This document shows, piece by piece, positions 27,800 to 37,486 of a stretch of 60,844 nucleotides of DNA (the stretch's first letter is position 1; each line of letters opens with the position of its first letter). Where the stretch lies: the NCBI GenBank assembly GCA_964573995.1, contig CAZNLH010000015.1:1-60844 (forward strand), given 5' to 3'. The DNA is from CAZNLH01 sp964573995 (GTDB lineage Bacteria; Gemmatimonadota; CAZMKB01; CAZNLH01). The translations under genes and the position numbers were made by a program. Below the pieces are notes generated by a model, which searched no databases, had not been told where the DNA came from, and saw only the letters and a list, made by a program, of their open reading frames with translations.

Positions 27800-28555
27800 C
27801 TAATGAACCTTATCTCTATATCTATATAGAAGGACACGCGTTAGAAACAACAAGTTGCCTATAAAGTATCTCTTCCACATTCGTCTCGGTTCATAAAGGA
27901 ACCTGAACAGCCATTCAAGGCCGTTATCCAGCATCCACTTCGGTGCCCTCGGCACGACCCCGGAGACGAAATCGAAAAGGGCCCCGACTACCCAGCAGAC
28001 TGGAGCATTGATCTGCTCCCGGTACCGATCAACAAACCTCTCCTGTACCGGAGAGCCCATTCCAACCAGAAGGATATCGGGCCGTGCCTCGTTGACTATA
28101 CGGATGACCCCGTTCGCCATCTCCTCGTCAGCCAGGTATCCGTGGTGCGTCCCCTTTATCCGTATCCCCTCATAGAGAGAACGAAGCCTCTCACCTGCTT
28201 TCTCAGCGACCCCGGGCCTTCCACCCAGCAAGAACAGGGAATACCCCCGCTCACTACAGAGCCTCGAAAGGTCATAGATCCAATCCGCTCCGGTCATCCT
28301 TTCAGGCATGTACTCCCCTAGGATCTTTGCCCCCAGTACGATGCCGTACCCGTCGCAATAAACCAGATCGGACTTGTTCAATATCTTCCTATACTCCTCA
28401 TCACGCCATGCGGTGCTCACGCAGTGGACATTCGCGTACATGACCGTCCTCCGCCCCGCCTCACGGATGAATTCTTCCACCGTCTCCAGGACGGCACGCA
28501 GATTCATGGGATCCACATGGACGCCGAGAACATCTACCTTTTCCGTACTATCCAC
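27800..28555 (-). CDS. WecG/TagA/CpsF-family glycosyltransferase
   Basis: A 251-residue GT26 enzyme, a family that adds ManNAc, ManNAcA or glucose to a polyprenyl-PP-linked sugar at the membrane. Signature segments are visible in order: VLGVHVDPMNL, YANVHCVSTAWRD, LVYCDGYGIVLGAK, RMTGADWIYDL, FLLGGRPGVAEKAGE and LLVGMGSPVQERFV. Last gene of polysaccharide cluster 2, 29 bases after a GT4 gene. With the initiating transferase at the head of the cluster, it probably adds the second sugar. Confidence 0.93.
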   Translation of the reverse strand: MDSTEKVDVLGVHVDPMNLRAVLETVEEFIREAGRRTVMYANVHCVSTAWRDEEYRKILNKSDLVYCDGYGIVLGAKILGEYMPERMTGADWIYDLSRLCSERGYSLFLLGGRPGVAEKAGERLRSLYEGIRIKGTHHGYLADEEMANGVIRIVNEARPDILLVGMGSPVQERFVDRYREQINAPVCWVVGALFDFVSGVVPRAPKWMLDNGLEWLFRFLYEPRRMWKRYFIGNLLFLTRVLLYRYRDKVH

Positions 28556-28584
28556 CGGCTCTTCTCCGGTACATCATAAGATCC

Positions 28585-29784
28585 TTAGATCCCCCTTCGC
28601 GCCCTATAGACGCTGAGGACACGATCGGCGCACCTATCCCACGAGAATTCCCCGGCCCTCTTCACCCCCCTGGCCCGGAGATCCCCGCGAAGGTGATCGT
28701 TTTCAAGAACCGCACTGATCGCTTCCGCGATCCCCACCACATCCACTGGCGAGACCAGGATCGCGTCATTCCCGGCCACCTCCGGGAGGCTGGATACGTC
28801 AGAAGTGATGACGGGAGCGCCCGCCGCCATCGCTTCAACCACCGGGATACCAAAGCCTTCGTAGCCGGAGGGGTACACGAAGACCTCCGCCCCTCGGTAA
28901 AGGTGTGGTAGGTCTTCCTCCGGGACATACCCGGGAAGGATGACCTGATCTTTCAGACCCAATTCGCTGATCCGCCGTCGAATCCGATCGATCCCCCACC
29001 CCTCATTACCTGCTAGGATGAGTTTCATCCCCGGCCTTCGAATCGCTCGAAAGGCCTCGATCAAGACCTCGACATTCTTCCTCGGCTCCAGCGTGCCCAC
29101 GAACAGGACGTAGTGTGAGCCCCCGCTGTACTTCCGCACGATCCCCTCGTCCGCCCGCGCGATGAAGAAATGCTCGTCCACACCGGGGTAGCAGACAGTG
29201 ATCTTCTCCGGGTCCAGCCCGAGCCTATTCACCATTTCCATCTTGCTGAATTCCGAGATGGTGATCAGAGCATCGATATAACGGAGTCGACCGACGCATC
29301 GATCAAATTTCTCGATGATCCCCTCCGTCGATGTCTCTGGGTGAACCAGTGGGACCAGGTCATAGAAGGTGAGGACCGTCGGGCAGGCTGTCCACCGGAG
29401 CGGGGTCTCCATGTGCGTGGGATAGTGAATCACATCCACGTGCTTGGAGAGGTAGTAGAGGGACTTCACGATCTCACGCCGGAACCGCCTGAAACGGGAA
29501 GGGCGGGCGGGACGATCGGCGGGGGCGCCTCCCCCATAGCGAGAGGCACTCTGGCGATTCCGTAGGCTGAACCACTCTTTGAGGATGGGAAAATAACAGA
29601 TTTCGAACCGGTCGAAGGGTCCGTTCCGGCGGTGTTTTTCCTGGAATACGAGGACCCTCACTCCCTGGCGACGCTCGAGGGCAAGGATCATCTGATAAGT
29701 GTATTTATCGATCCCCGGTAACCCGCCACCGAGAACGAAGGCGCTGATCGGAATCCCGACCGTCAAATTTTTCCCCGGTGCCAT
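28585..29784 (-). CDS. glycosyltransferase family 4 protein (mannosyltransferase-like)
   Basis: A 399-residue GT4. The acceptor domain has FVLGGGLPGIDKYTYQM and VIHYPTHMETPL. The donor domain has VLFVGTLEPRKNVEVLIEAF, MKLILAGNEGWG and the EX7E site YEGFGIPVVEAMAAGAP, with VITSDVSSLPEVAG. The pattern is close to mannosyltransferases of O-antigen loci, but the sugar is not determined. The ATG has AGGG 6 bases upstream. It sits between an FAD oxidoreductase and the WecG-type gene. Confidence 0.9.
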   Translation of the reverse strand: MAPGKNLTVGIPISAFVLGGGLPGIDKYTYQMILALERRQGVRVLVFQEKHRRNGPFDRFEICYFPILKEWFSLRNRQSASRYGGGAPADRPARPSRFRRFRREIVKSLYYLSKHVDVIHYPTHMETPLRWTACPTVLTFYDLVPLVHPETSTEGIIEKFDRCVGRLRYIDALITISEFSKMEMVNRLGLDPEKITVCYPGVDEHFFIARADEGIVRKYSGGSHYVLFVGTLEPRKNVEVLIEAFRAIRRPGMKLILAGNEGWGIDRIRRRISELGLKDQVILPGYVPEEDLPHLYRGAEVFVYPSGYEGFGIPVVEAMAAGAPVITSDVSSLPEVAGNDAILVSPVDVVGIAEAISAVLENDHLRGDLRARGVKRAGEFSWDRCADRVLSVYRARRGI

Positions 29785-29812
29785 CCAGACCCTCTTTCTC
29801 GCTTTGAATGGA

Positions 29813-31168
29813 TCACGGCTTCAATCCCGTGTGGTAGACGGTTTCTTCGCGTCCCTCCATGATTCGATCGGCCCACTCCACCCCCTGCATGACGGAATGG
29901 TCCATGTTACCCACTTCATATCTCCAACCCCCGAAACGCCCCCTGGAATATATGCTCTTACCCTCCATGTACCGGTGGATCGTTCGAAGCGCCTCGTCTC
30001 GCTTCAAGGTAGGCACCGGGAGAAGGTAATCGACCTCCATCAGGTAGATGGACTCTATCAAGTCTCTTTCCTCTTCCTTCATCAACTTGGAGGCCGCCAG
30101 CCCCTCGAGCGTCCGATCTATGATCTCATCCTTGGATACGGGCTTGAAAACGGACCACGAAGTCTCGCAGAGGAGCGAGTAGTAATCATCCCCCGGGGTC
30201 ATATTAGGCGAGTAGTTCGACAGGTAGGTCACCCGATAAAACGGGGAATCATCCTGGGGGAAATACATCCAGTTCTTTGTGCTCGGGCAAGGAGCGTGTA
30301 TTCCAACGCCGACGATATATCCCTTGGCCCACTTCAAATCACGTGCGGCTTCCCGGACCCCTCCATCTACTCTATCCTCCATCATTCCAACCAGATCAAT
30401 GATAGGAATAGTACTCAATAATTTGTCGTATTCCACCCTTCGTCCGTCGGTAAAGGTGATAAAGCGGTGATCGGGGTCAATTGACTCCGCTTCGCTCCCG
30501 AGCCTGAGGTGCGTGGAAATAAGGGGGACGAAACGCTCGAACAGACCGCCGGTCCCTCCATGAAGGGGAAAGAGGAACTCATTGTTCGGCCCCCATGAAG
30601 AGTCTTCTCTCCTGAATATGATATTCGTAAGGACCCGTTCGATATCCACGACGCTGACCCGCTCCCCGATCCATCTGTAATCCATCTCGCTCAACGGGGT
30701 CGACCAGACCTTCCTGTTGTACGGAACGAGGAAATACTTGGCTATTCCCTCACCGAAGGAGGCATGGATCCAATCCTCAAAGTTTTCGAGCTTGCGGTGG
30801 TCCTCCCGGGCTTTCAGAAGCCCCATCACGCACTCGAGGGTGATCTCTCCGGGAAGGAAATGAAAGTTGTTCTGGAATGGATACTTGATGAAGCGATCCA
30901 TCAGCCAGACCCAACTCTCCCGTTGATGTCGGAGGACGTCTTCACCCAAGAGGTCATCCACTATCCTGTCGAAATAATCGTAGTGAGAAAAGACGATATG
31001 GCCGCCGATATCCCATGTAAACCCCTTATCATCCACGATGCTGGCAGACAGGCCGCCAACGCGATCCGATTTCTCAAATATCCGCCATTCCTTGTAACCC
31101 GCCTCCCTGAGACGGTAGGCGGCACCAAGACCTGTCGGGCCCGCACCCAAGACAACAATTTTATCCAT
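29813..31168 (-). CDS. FAD-dependent amine oxidase/protoporphyrinogen-oxidase-like protein
   Basis: A 451-residue flavoprotein. The dinucleotide-binding motif VLGAGPTGLGAAYRL is at the N-terminus, followed by IFEKSDRVGGLSAS and WDIGGHIVFSHY. It belongs to the COG1232-like group that includes UDP-galactopyranose-mutase relatives found in polysaccharide loci. A desaturase or mutase role on a sugar is plausible but not shown. The ATG at 31168 overlaps the upstream glycosyltransferase stop by 8 bases (ATGGATAA) and has a purine-rich ribosome site; an in-frame start 39 bases upstream is less likely. Confidence 0.85.
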   Translation of the reverse strand: MDKIVVLGAGPTGLGAAYRLREAGYKEWRIFEKSDRVGGLSASIVDDKGFTWDIGGHIVFSHYDYFDRIVDDLLGEDVLRHQRESWVWLMDRFIKYPFQNNFHFLPGEITLECVMGLLKAREDHRKLENFEDWIHASFGEGIAKYFLVPYNRKVWSTPLSEMDYRWIGERVSVVDIERVLTNIIFRREDSSWGPNNEFLFPLHGGTGGLFERFVPLISTHLRLGSEAESIDPDHRFITFTDGRRVEYDKLLSTIPIIDLVGMMEDRVDGGVREAARDLKWAKGYIVGVGIHAPCPSTKNWMYFPQDDSPFYRVTYLSNYSPNMTPGDDYYSLLCETSWSVFKPVSKDEIIDRTLEGLAASKLMKEEERDLIESIYLMEVDYLLPVPTLKRDEALRTIHRYMEGKSIYSRGRFGGWRYEVGNMDHSVMQGVEWADRIMEGREETVYHTGLKP

Positions 31169-32414
31169 TCTCTTCCCTTCCGCCGTCTTGCCTTGAAATT
31201 GCAGCACGCAAGAGTTCCTCCATGCTGCTCACGGCCGATTCCCAGGATGCCTGTCTTGCCAATTCCATCCCCTTCCTGACCCGCTCCCTGTCTTCGCCAA
31301 TCCGTTCCATAACTCTCTCGAATTCGTCAACGTCCTCTGCGACTCCCACCACCCCTGAAAAGAACCGTTTCACGTCGGGGATCGGGCTCGAAATTACCGG
31401 CTTCCCGGCAGATAGATATTCCAGGAGTTTTGTCGGGTAGATATAGCGCGTCAATTCATCGGACTTGAAGGGGATGAGGCACACGTCGAAGGCCTTGATA
31501 TAATTCGGCAACTCGCCGTAATCACGCTTCCCCATGAAATGAATGTTCTCAAGCCCTGCCACATCCGGCCCAATCCTGCTCACCCCACCTATCAATACAA
31601 CATGCCACCTCGGGTGTCGGTAACAGATCTCCCGCAGCAATGGCCAGTCGATCCGGTCTCCAACCTCGCCAAAGTAACCGAGTATCTTCTCGCCTACGAT
31701 GGCCGCCATATCCCCGGGGATCTCGAGCGAATCCTCGCAGGCACGGTTAAAGTGCTCGAAATCCACCCCACACGGCACGAAATGAATGTTCCTAGAGTGC
31801 CTCTTTTTCTTTAGATATAGGGAATAAGTCCCGGTAAAGACGACGTCCGCCCTTCGAAGAAGCGAGATTTCTCTATCGGATACATCTCTGGGCGCGGAAG
31901 GAATGGCGGGGTACTCGTCCTGCACGTCATAGACTACCGGAAGGTCTCTCCAGAAGCGAGTAATCGACTCGGCGAACGGATGAGAAAACCATAACAACCC
32001 TGGAGCCATACCCTCATTTAGACACGTCCAAATCAGGGAAGATATCATGGATAACTGGTTGATCCTCCTGATAACCGGGAACTTGTTCTCCCCGACAATA
32101 ATCGGAAACGAGACGGAAAATATTCGATCCTGTACCCACCTGCCCCGCGTGTTTTGGCGATACTCAGGAAACTTACTCACGAGATGAGCGGGAAACGGGG
32201 TAAAATACAATATCTGCCTACACCTCGAGAGGTGCTTGGCCACGTGTTGATTCCTGCGCCATACCCCCTCCCAATGGTACTGAGATATGAAAAGGATATC
32301 GTCCCCCATTGGAGGGACCCTACCGGTCCACCTATACCAAGCCCCACGAACAATTATAAATGGTATCTTCGATACCGTCCATAGGAGCCAGATTATGCCG
32401 ACGATACGCGCCAT
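31161..32414 (-). CDS. membrane-anchored GT-B glycosyltransferase
   Basis: A 417-residue protein with an N-terminal hydrophobic anchor (VGIIWLLWTVSKIPFIIV). A GT-B domain follows: ILFISQYHWEGVWRRNQHVA, VYDVQDEYPAIPSA, ADVVFTGTYSLYLKKK, FVPCGVDFEHF, ILGYFGEVGDRID and FDVCLIPFKSDELTRYIYP with KLLEYLSAGKPV. It is clearly paralogous to 36127-37467, which has the same anchor and the matching WDGIWQRNQ segment. It lies 243 bases after the sulfatase-like gene and overlaps the FAD oxidoreductase gene. Confidence 0.88.
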   Translation of the reverse strand: MARIVGIIWLLWTVSKIPFIIVRGAWYRWTGRVPPMGDDILFISQYHWEGVWRRNQHVAKHLSRCRQILYFTPFPAHLVSKFPEYRQNTRGRWVQDRIFSVSFPIIVGENKFPVIRRINQLSMISSLIWTCLNEGMAPGLLWFSHPFAESITRFWRDLPVVYDVQDEYPAIPSAPRDVSDREISLLRRADVVFTGTYSLYLKKKRHSRNIHFVPCGVDFEHFNRACEDSLEIPGDMAAIVGEKILGYFGEVGDRIDWPLLREICYRHPRWHVVLIGGVSRIGPDVAGLENIHFMGKRDYGELPNYIKAFDVCLIPFKSDELTRYIYPTKLLEYLSAGKPVISSPIPDVKRFFSGVVGVAEDVDEFERVMERIGEDRERVRKGMELARQASWESAVSSMEELLRAAISRQDGGREENG

Positions 32415-32657
32415 TACCTGACATCCCTCATCAGAAGGCCCTGCAAGGTACCGGATGCTCGCATCACCGTCACTTCCACTCCCACCATGGATCCAACCGA
32501 TTCAGTTGCTACCAGGCATCCCGCTGTCGATTGACGTCTTCGCCTCTGATCAATTCTATCGAAGCACAAGGGTTATTACCACCGATCATCAACATCCGCC
32601 TCGAGACAACAAGCAAACTACCATCACCCACGCATCATCACGCCTGTAATAACGGGC

Positions 32658-34775
32658 TCAATTCAGATAGCCAAGCGCCCGGAGTTGCTGCTGGGTGGCC
32701 CTGTCGAGTTTCACATTCCCTGCTTCATTCGGCGCCGCATGCTCAAATGACTGGAGCCACTCCGTCATCCGCTCCTTGAGGCTTGCCGCAACCTCGGGAC
32801 TCACATTGATAATATTTTCAACTTCGTCAGGGTCACGTGCCAGATTGTAGAGTTCGGAGTCACCGTTGGAACTCCACACGTACTTTAGAGAATCAATCCT
32901 TACTGACTTTAGAGAGCGTTTATACTTCAGTATCGATCTGCCGTCCGGATCGCGTGAAAGAAACCATGAAATTCTATCGAGGGGCGGTTCATACTCCGAT
33001 ATAACAACCCTGTGCGGCTCCTCTTTCATACGGAGCAGGGACATCCCCTGGAACCTCTGCATAGTATCCTCATCATTCAAGCCCAGGAGATCTACAAGGG
33101 TCGGGAAGATGTCAACCGTCTGCACGGCACCCCGCACTTCAGGCAGTTTCGTCATAGTTTCCGGCAATTTGATCATCAAGGGGACGTGCAGTAACGGTTC
33201 ATAGAGACTGAGTTGGTGGTCGATCATGTCATGCTCACCGAGGTGCTCGCCATGGTCAGCGGTGATGACCACAATGGTATCATCCAAGTAGCCGCCCTTT
33301 TCCAGGAACCCGAAGAGTCCTTCCAGCATCCTATCGAGGTAATTCAGGTCCCCGTCATAGATGGCGCTATAATCCATCCACTCGCTCTTCTTCAACGACT
33401 TTTCCCCTGTTAGGAAGTAATAGAGATCATTGCTCCTTATCGCCTGGACTTCCGCAGGGGGGCTTGACTCAAGGAATTTCTGATGGTAGGCATCCGGCGC
33501 ATCATGCCACAGGTGGCACTCCATCAGGTTTACGAACAGGAAAAACGGGTGGTCCTCCTGGTAGACATGACCTAACCACTCCCTAACCCACTGGCTCGTC
33601 CTGTACGCGCCCCCATCGTTCTTCCCCAGCAATCTTCGCAAGAACCAGTCCAATCTAAAGAAAAGCGTCGGGTTGGCAATATCATCCTTCCACATGTCAA
33701 CGAAGAGGTCGAATCCCTGGGCGAGACCGTCCGCTCTATTTACAACGGGGTTGTTCGAAAAGCCCGCCGTGTCATAACCCTTCGAGGCCAGGAATTCCGC
33801 CAGGGTCAAGTACCGTGCGCCCAGGGAGCGTGTCTTCCAGGTCGCCCCGTGGGCCGACGGATACAGCCCCGTGAATATCGAGGCGTGAGACGGCAAGGTC
33901 CACGGTGCTGCGCTTATGGCGGTTGGGTACAAGGTGGCCGTCCTGGAGAAAGAACGCAAAAAGGGCGTGGTGTCCCGCCCGTATCCGTAACAGGAGAAGT
34001 GATCCGCACGGGCCGTATCCAGTACGATCAGGAGGACGTTCGGATGGCCAGCCGCGGATCCAGGTCCGGCTGAATCTTCACCTGTGGGTGCGAATAGAGC
34101 GAGGAACACCCCTCCAACTACCACTGCCGCCAGGAGCAAGGCCTGCAAGAGGCCGACCTTCCTCTTCGCCGGCCATCGTAGACGGACTGACTGCACGATC
34201 CAGTTCCCCATAAGGTAGAGGGCCAAGGCGACCCCGGAGATAAAGATCAAAGTTAGGAGACCGCTTTTCTCTCTACGGGCCAGTGCGTACCAATCTACAG
34301 ATCGCTGACCAATGGTAATGAAAAAATATATGGACAGATAGCACCCTGGGATTCTTCGGCCCCCATTCTTCGAGAGGTGCCTGAACAGAACTAACAGGGG
34401 GATGAACATGAATCCCGACAACAGCAAGACAACGGCCTTCGGGCTGTTCAGAAACCGGTAGATAAAACCGGTGCCTTCCAGGAGGTGGAAGAGTAGGAAA
34501 TACGTGGGGAATAGTAGCAGTAGGGATTGGACGAGATTACCCCTCTTCTCCGACCCCACGCCGAGCCTCTTTAGGGGAAGCGTGACGACCCACGCGATTA
34601 TCCCTACACCAAGGAAGAGGATGAGATTCCTCAGACCCAGTTCCAGCAGCCCAAAGGGGCTATGGAGGGGGAAATGGAGATAATAATCAGTCCCCTCCAA
34701 GACAGAATAGAGGAGCCCGGCCGAGAGAGAAACGGTCAGCGTCGACCTGATCGTCCAACTATCCTTCTTATCCAT
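32658..34775 (-). CDS. membrane sulfatase-like phosphotransferase/hydrolase, Thr nucleophile (second copy)
   Basis: A 705-residue paralogue of 15337-17511 with the same plan: six or seven N-terminal TM helices (to about 228), then an alkaline-phosphatase-superfamily domain. D253 (LIVLDTARADH) and DHGEHLGEHD bind metal. The nucleophile segment is TLPSHASIFTG, so T293 again replaces the sulfatase Cys/Ser. It ends LRALGYLN. The ATG at 34775 overlaps the upstream GT4 stop by 8 bases (ATGGATAA); an in-frame start 42 bases further up is less likely. Substrate unknown; a lipid- or polymer-linked phosphate transfer at the periplasmic face is the best guess. Confidence 0.88.
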   Translation of the reverse strand: MDKKDSWTIRSTLTVSLSAGLLYSVLEGTDYYLHFPLHSPFGLLELGLRNLILFLGVGIIAWVVTLPLKRLGVGSEKRGNLVQSLLLLFPTYFLLFHLLEGTGFIYRFLNSPKAVVLLLSGFMFIPLLVLFRHLSKNGGRRIPGCYLSIYFFITIGQRSVDWYALARREKSGLLTLIFISGVALALYLMGNWIVQSVRLRWPAKRKVGLLQALLLAAVVVGGVFLALFAPTGEDSAGPGSAAGHPNVLLIVLDTARADHFSCYGYGRDTTPFLRSFSRTATLYPTAISAAPWTLPSHASIFTGLYPSAHGATWKTRSLGARYLTLAEFLASKGYDTAGFSNNPVVNRADGLAQGFDLFVDMWKDDIANPTLFFRLDWFLRRLLGKNDGGAYRTSQWVREWLGHVYQEDHPFFLFVNLMECHLWHDAPDAYHQKFLESSPPAEVQAIRSNDLYYFLTGEKSLKKSEWMDYSAIYDGDLNYLDRMLEGLFGFLEKGGYLDDTIVVITADHGEHLGEHDMIDHQLSLYEPLLHVPLMIKLPETMTKLPEVRGAVQTVDIFPTLVDLLGLNDEDTMQRFQGMSLLRMKEEPHRVVISEYEPPLDRISWFLSRDPDGRSILKYKRSLKSVRIDSLKYVWSSNGDSELYNLARDPDEVENIINVSPEVAASLKERMTEWLQSFEHAAPNEAGNVKLDRATQQQLRALGYLN

Positions 34776-36078
34776 CCCCTGCGCCTCCCGAGCGTCGTAA
34801 GAGGCCCCGGTAAACAACCAGCAGGCGATCCGCCGCCTTGTCCCACCGGTAAAGGGTGTTCACCCTCTTCCTGCCCCACTCTCCCATTTCGCGTCGAAGT
34901 TCCCCGTCATCGAGGAGCCTGATGATTGCCGTGGAAATCTCCGCAGGGGTGGGCCGGATCATCAGCCCACCCTTTCCCCCAGGGTTGAGTTCGTTGATCG
35001 GTGGGATATCCGCCGCGACTATTGGCTTTCCATGATACCACGCTTCGAGGAAGACGATCCCGAAACTCTCGTGAAGGGAGGGAACGCAGAAGATGTCACA
35101 CCTCCTGATAAGTGCCGCCTTTTCACCCTCCGTCACACTATCAATGACTATAACCCGCGGGTCTGAATACTTCTCGAAGATCCTCCGGCTGTTCCCCTCG
35201 AGCGGCCCGACGAAGAGGAAACGTGTCTCAGGATGCACCATCCATACCCGCGAAGCCGCTCTAAGGACTTCCTCGATCCCTTTTAGTTCGTGGTTCCGAC
35301 CGAGAAAGAGGACGACCGGCTCACTGCCACCTATCCCCAGGTTACTCAAATGGTCCGGCGAGCAGGTTTCCTTAGAGATTATCGGTCCCAGTCTCAGTGG
35401 AAAGACCCTGTCGGCCGGGATCCCCCGGTCGACAAAGAAGTCCCGCTCGAAACTCGTCCATGTCACCAGTGCATCCGCCTCACGGCACAATTTCATCCAG
35501 AAATGATCGTGGTATCCACGTGGTCGAAGGTGAAGTTTGGGGAGGTAGCGGAATTCCCTCTCCTGATTGATCGCTTCCATCATCTCCTTATGCCATCCTT
35601 CATGGTAGAGGTGAAGGGTGGGCGAGAAAACGAATGGGATCCCCTTTTCCCTGGCCGCCAACTGCGAGAGTACACCGTAAAAGGAGAGGCCGTTGTGGAT
35701 ACAGTGCACGATATCAGCATCACCCAGGAACGAGGTGAACTGCCCCCGAAAGGCCCCGGTAATTGCCCTCATGGAGACTTCAGGGAACCTGTGATGATAC
35801 CTGACAAAGGGGTATAAGACCCGCCTGCCGATCCTACCGAGGCCCAAGAGATGTACGTCTACCCCACCTTCCCTGTAACTTCGCCCCTTCTCCTTGGCCA
35901 TACAGGTCGTGTTATACCAGAGCGGTGCACGAACCTTATCGGCCTGATCGTTGATCTGGGTAACCACCATGACCCTGACGCCATCCTTCTTGTCAAGGAC
36001 ATGAACCAGTTGGTGGGTCAGGCACTCGCACCCGCCGATCGCAGGCCAGTAGACAGGCAGGGAAAAGGCGATTCTCAT
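34768..36078 (-). CDS. glycosyltransferase family 4 protein
   Basis: A 436-residue GT4. It starts MRIAFSLPVYWPAIGGCECL (His/Gly-rich acceptor loop), with DADIVHCIHNGLSFYG and, in the donor domain, VVLFLGRNHELKGIEEVL, RFLFVGPLEG and the EX7E site SLHESFGIVFLEAWYHGKP, then VVAADIPPINEL. The ATG at 36078 has AGGA at about 8 bases; earlier in-frame ATGs at 36087 and 36117 are poorer. Coupled to the sulfatase-like gene by the 8-base overlap. Confidence 0.9.
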   Translation of the reverse strand: MRIAFSLPVYWPAIGGCECLTHQLVHVLDKKDGVRVMVVTQINDQADKVRAPLWYNTTCMAKEKGRSYREGGVDVHLLGLGRIGRRVLYPFVRYHHRFPEVSMRAITGAFRGQFTSFLGDADIVHCIHNGLSFYGVLSQLAAREKGIPFVFSPTLHLYHEGWHKEMMEAINQEREFRYLPKLHLRPRGYHDHFWMKLCREADALVTWTSFERDFFVDRGIPADRVFPLRLGPIISKETCSPDHLSNLGIGGSEPVVLFLGRNHELKGIEEVLRAASRVWMVHPETRFLFVGPLEGNSRRIFEKYSDPRVIVIDSVTEGEKAALIRRCDIFCVPSLHESFGIVFLEAWYHGKPIVAADIPPINELNPGGKGGLMIRPTPAEISTAIIRLLDDGELRREMGEWGRKRVNTLYRWDKAADRLLVVYRGLLRRSGGAGDG

Positions 36079-36126
36079 GACCCGCATCCTTTCTTGATGA
36101 GCCGGCCTTCCGTGCAACCCATTGTA

Positions 36127-37467
36127 CTATAGCAGCGCCTGTTTTGACTCAATCTCATCAATTATCATCCCACGCATTCGTTTCACCATCGCCTCCCAGG
36201 TGAATTTCCCCGCGAAGAGGACTCCGCGCCGTACCAAATCGTTGTCCGGATTCACCACGGCCTCCTCCGTCATCCTGAGGAACTCTTCCGGGTCATGAGC
36301 CACATATACATAATCATGAAAGAGTTCCACCACGTCGGCCATGGCCGTGGAAACCACGGGTCTGCCACCAGCCATGTACTCGAGCAGCTTTGTGGGATTG
36401 AGATCCATGGTCGTCTTGTTCAACATATAAGGGATAATGGCGACATCAAAACCCTTCAGGTAGCCCGGGAGGCTGCTATAATCTCTCTGGCCAAGCAAAT
36501 AGATGTTCTTTCTATCCGGAATGTGGCACATTTCCTCGCGCACGGGCCCGATGAGGACAACGGACCACTCCGGGCGGCGGTCCGCAATCGTCCGTATGAT
36601 TGTCTCGTCGATCCGGTCTCCTATCAGGCCGAAATAGCCGATTACCGGGCGAGGCAAGGGCTTGAGGTCTCCGGGTATCTCAGTCTCTTCCTGCATTGCA
36701 AGACCGAAGTGCTCGACTTCAACCCCGTTCTGAATAAAGTGGATATTCTCATTGTACGGCCTCTTCTTCCTGAAGAGGCTGTTGGTTCCTGTGAAGACGA
36801 GCCCGGCCTTCCGCAACAATTGTCTCTCCCTGTCGCCGATGTCCCTGGTGGCGTTCGTCCATGTTGTATACTCGTCCTGAATATCATAGACAACGAGTTC
36901 CTCACCGAATGCCCCACATATCGCCTCACACCTGGGGAAATAGAACCATAGAACCCTTGGCCTCCCACGGAATCCCATCCGCTTCATGCCGAACCTGATA
37001 AACGAGACGACGACGAATCGGTTCACCCGGCGTATCAGCCCGAACCTGGTATCGCCCCATAGAGTCACGGGATTGATGACCATGAGATTGTCGTTCACTC
37101 TTTTGCCGAAGAAAGAAGAGAGATGCCTAAGATTATCCGAGGCCTCAAGGGCGTTTAGCGGCCGGGCATAGACCACCCGTTCACTCCTCGAAAATCGGGA
37201 CATAGTCTGCTGGTTCCTCTGCCATATACCGTCCCAGGGCACGTGGGATATGCAAATCAGGTCGAATCCCCCCCCTCCATCCCTGCCGGCCGAAGAAAGG
37301 ATTGCGGCAGCCCTGCCGAAAAGCCATGCCACCCGAAAAAAAACGGACGCAACGAGGGTGACGCTACTCATGAGCAATATCAATACGCTCAACAGATAAA
37401 ACCTCGGTGATATGACCTTGATATTGGTCCCGAAGAGATAACCGCGCCTGACGCGATCGCTTGTCAT
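36127..37467 (-). CDS. membrane-anchored GT-B glycosyltransferase (paralogue of 31161-32414)
   Basis: A 446-residue protein with an N-terminal TM anchor (FYLLSVLILLMSSVTLVASV), a basic linker, then LICISHVPWDGIWQRNQ, VVYDIQDEYTTWTNATRDIG, GLVFTGTNSLFRKK, IHFIQNGVEVEHF, PVIGYFGLIGDRIDET and KLLEYMAGGRPVVST. Residue-by-residue correspondence with 31161-32414 indicates an old duplication within the cluster. GAGGG lies 6 bases before the ATG. Donor and acceptor unknown. Confidence 0.88.
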   Translation of the reverse strand: MTSDRVRRGYLFGTNIKVISPRFYLLSVLILLMSSVTLVASVFFRVAWLFGRAAAILSSAGRDGGGGFDLICISHVPWDGIWQRNQQTMSRFSRSERVVYARPLNALEASDNLRHLSSFFGKRVNDNLMVINPVTLWGDTRFGLIRRVNRFVVVSFIRFGMKRMGFRGRPRVLWFYFPRCEAICGAFGEELVVYDIQDEYTTWTNATRDIGDRERQLLRKAGLVFTGTNSLFRKKRPYNENIHFIQNGVEVEHFGLAMQEETEIPGDLKPLPRPVIGYFGLIGDRIDETIIRTIADRRPEWSVVLIGPVREEMCHIPDRKNIYLLGQRDYSSLPGYLKGFDVAIIPYMLNKTTMDLNPTKLLEYMAGGRPVVSTAMADVVELFHDYVYVAHDPEEFLRMTEEAVVNPDNDLVRRGVLFAGKFTWEAMVKRMRGMIIDEIESKQALL

Positions 37468-37486
37468 TGCCCGCCCTCTTCGTTCA

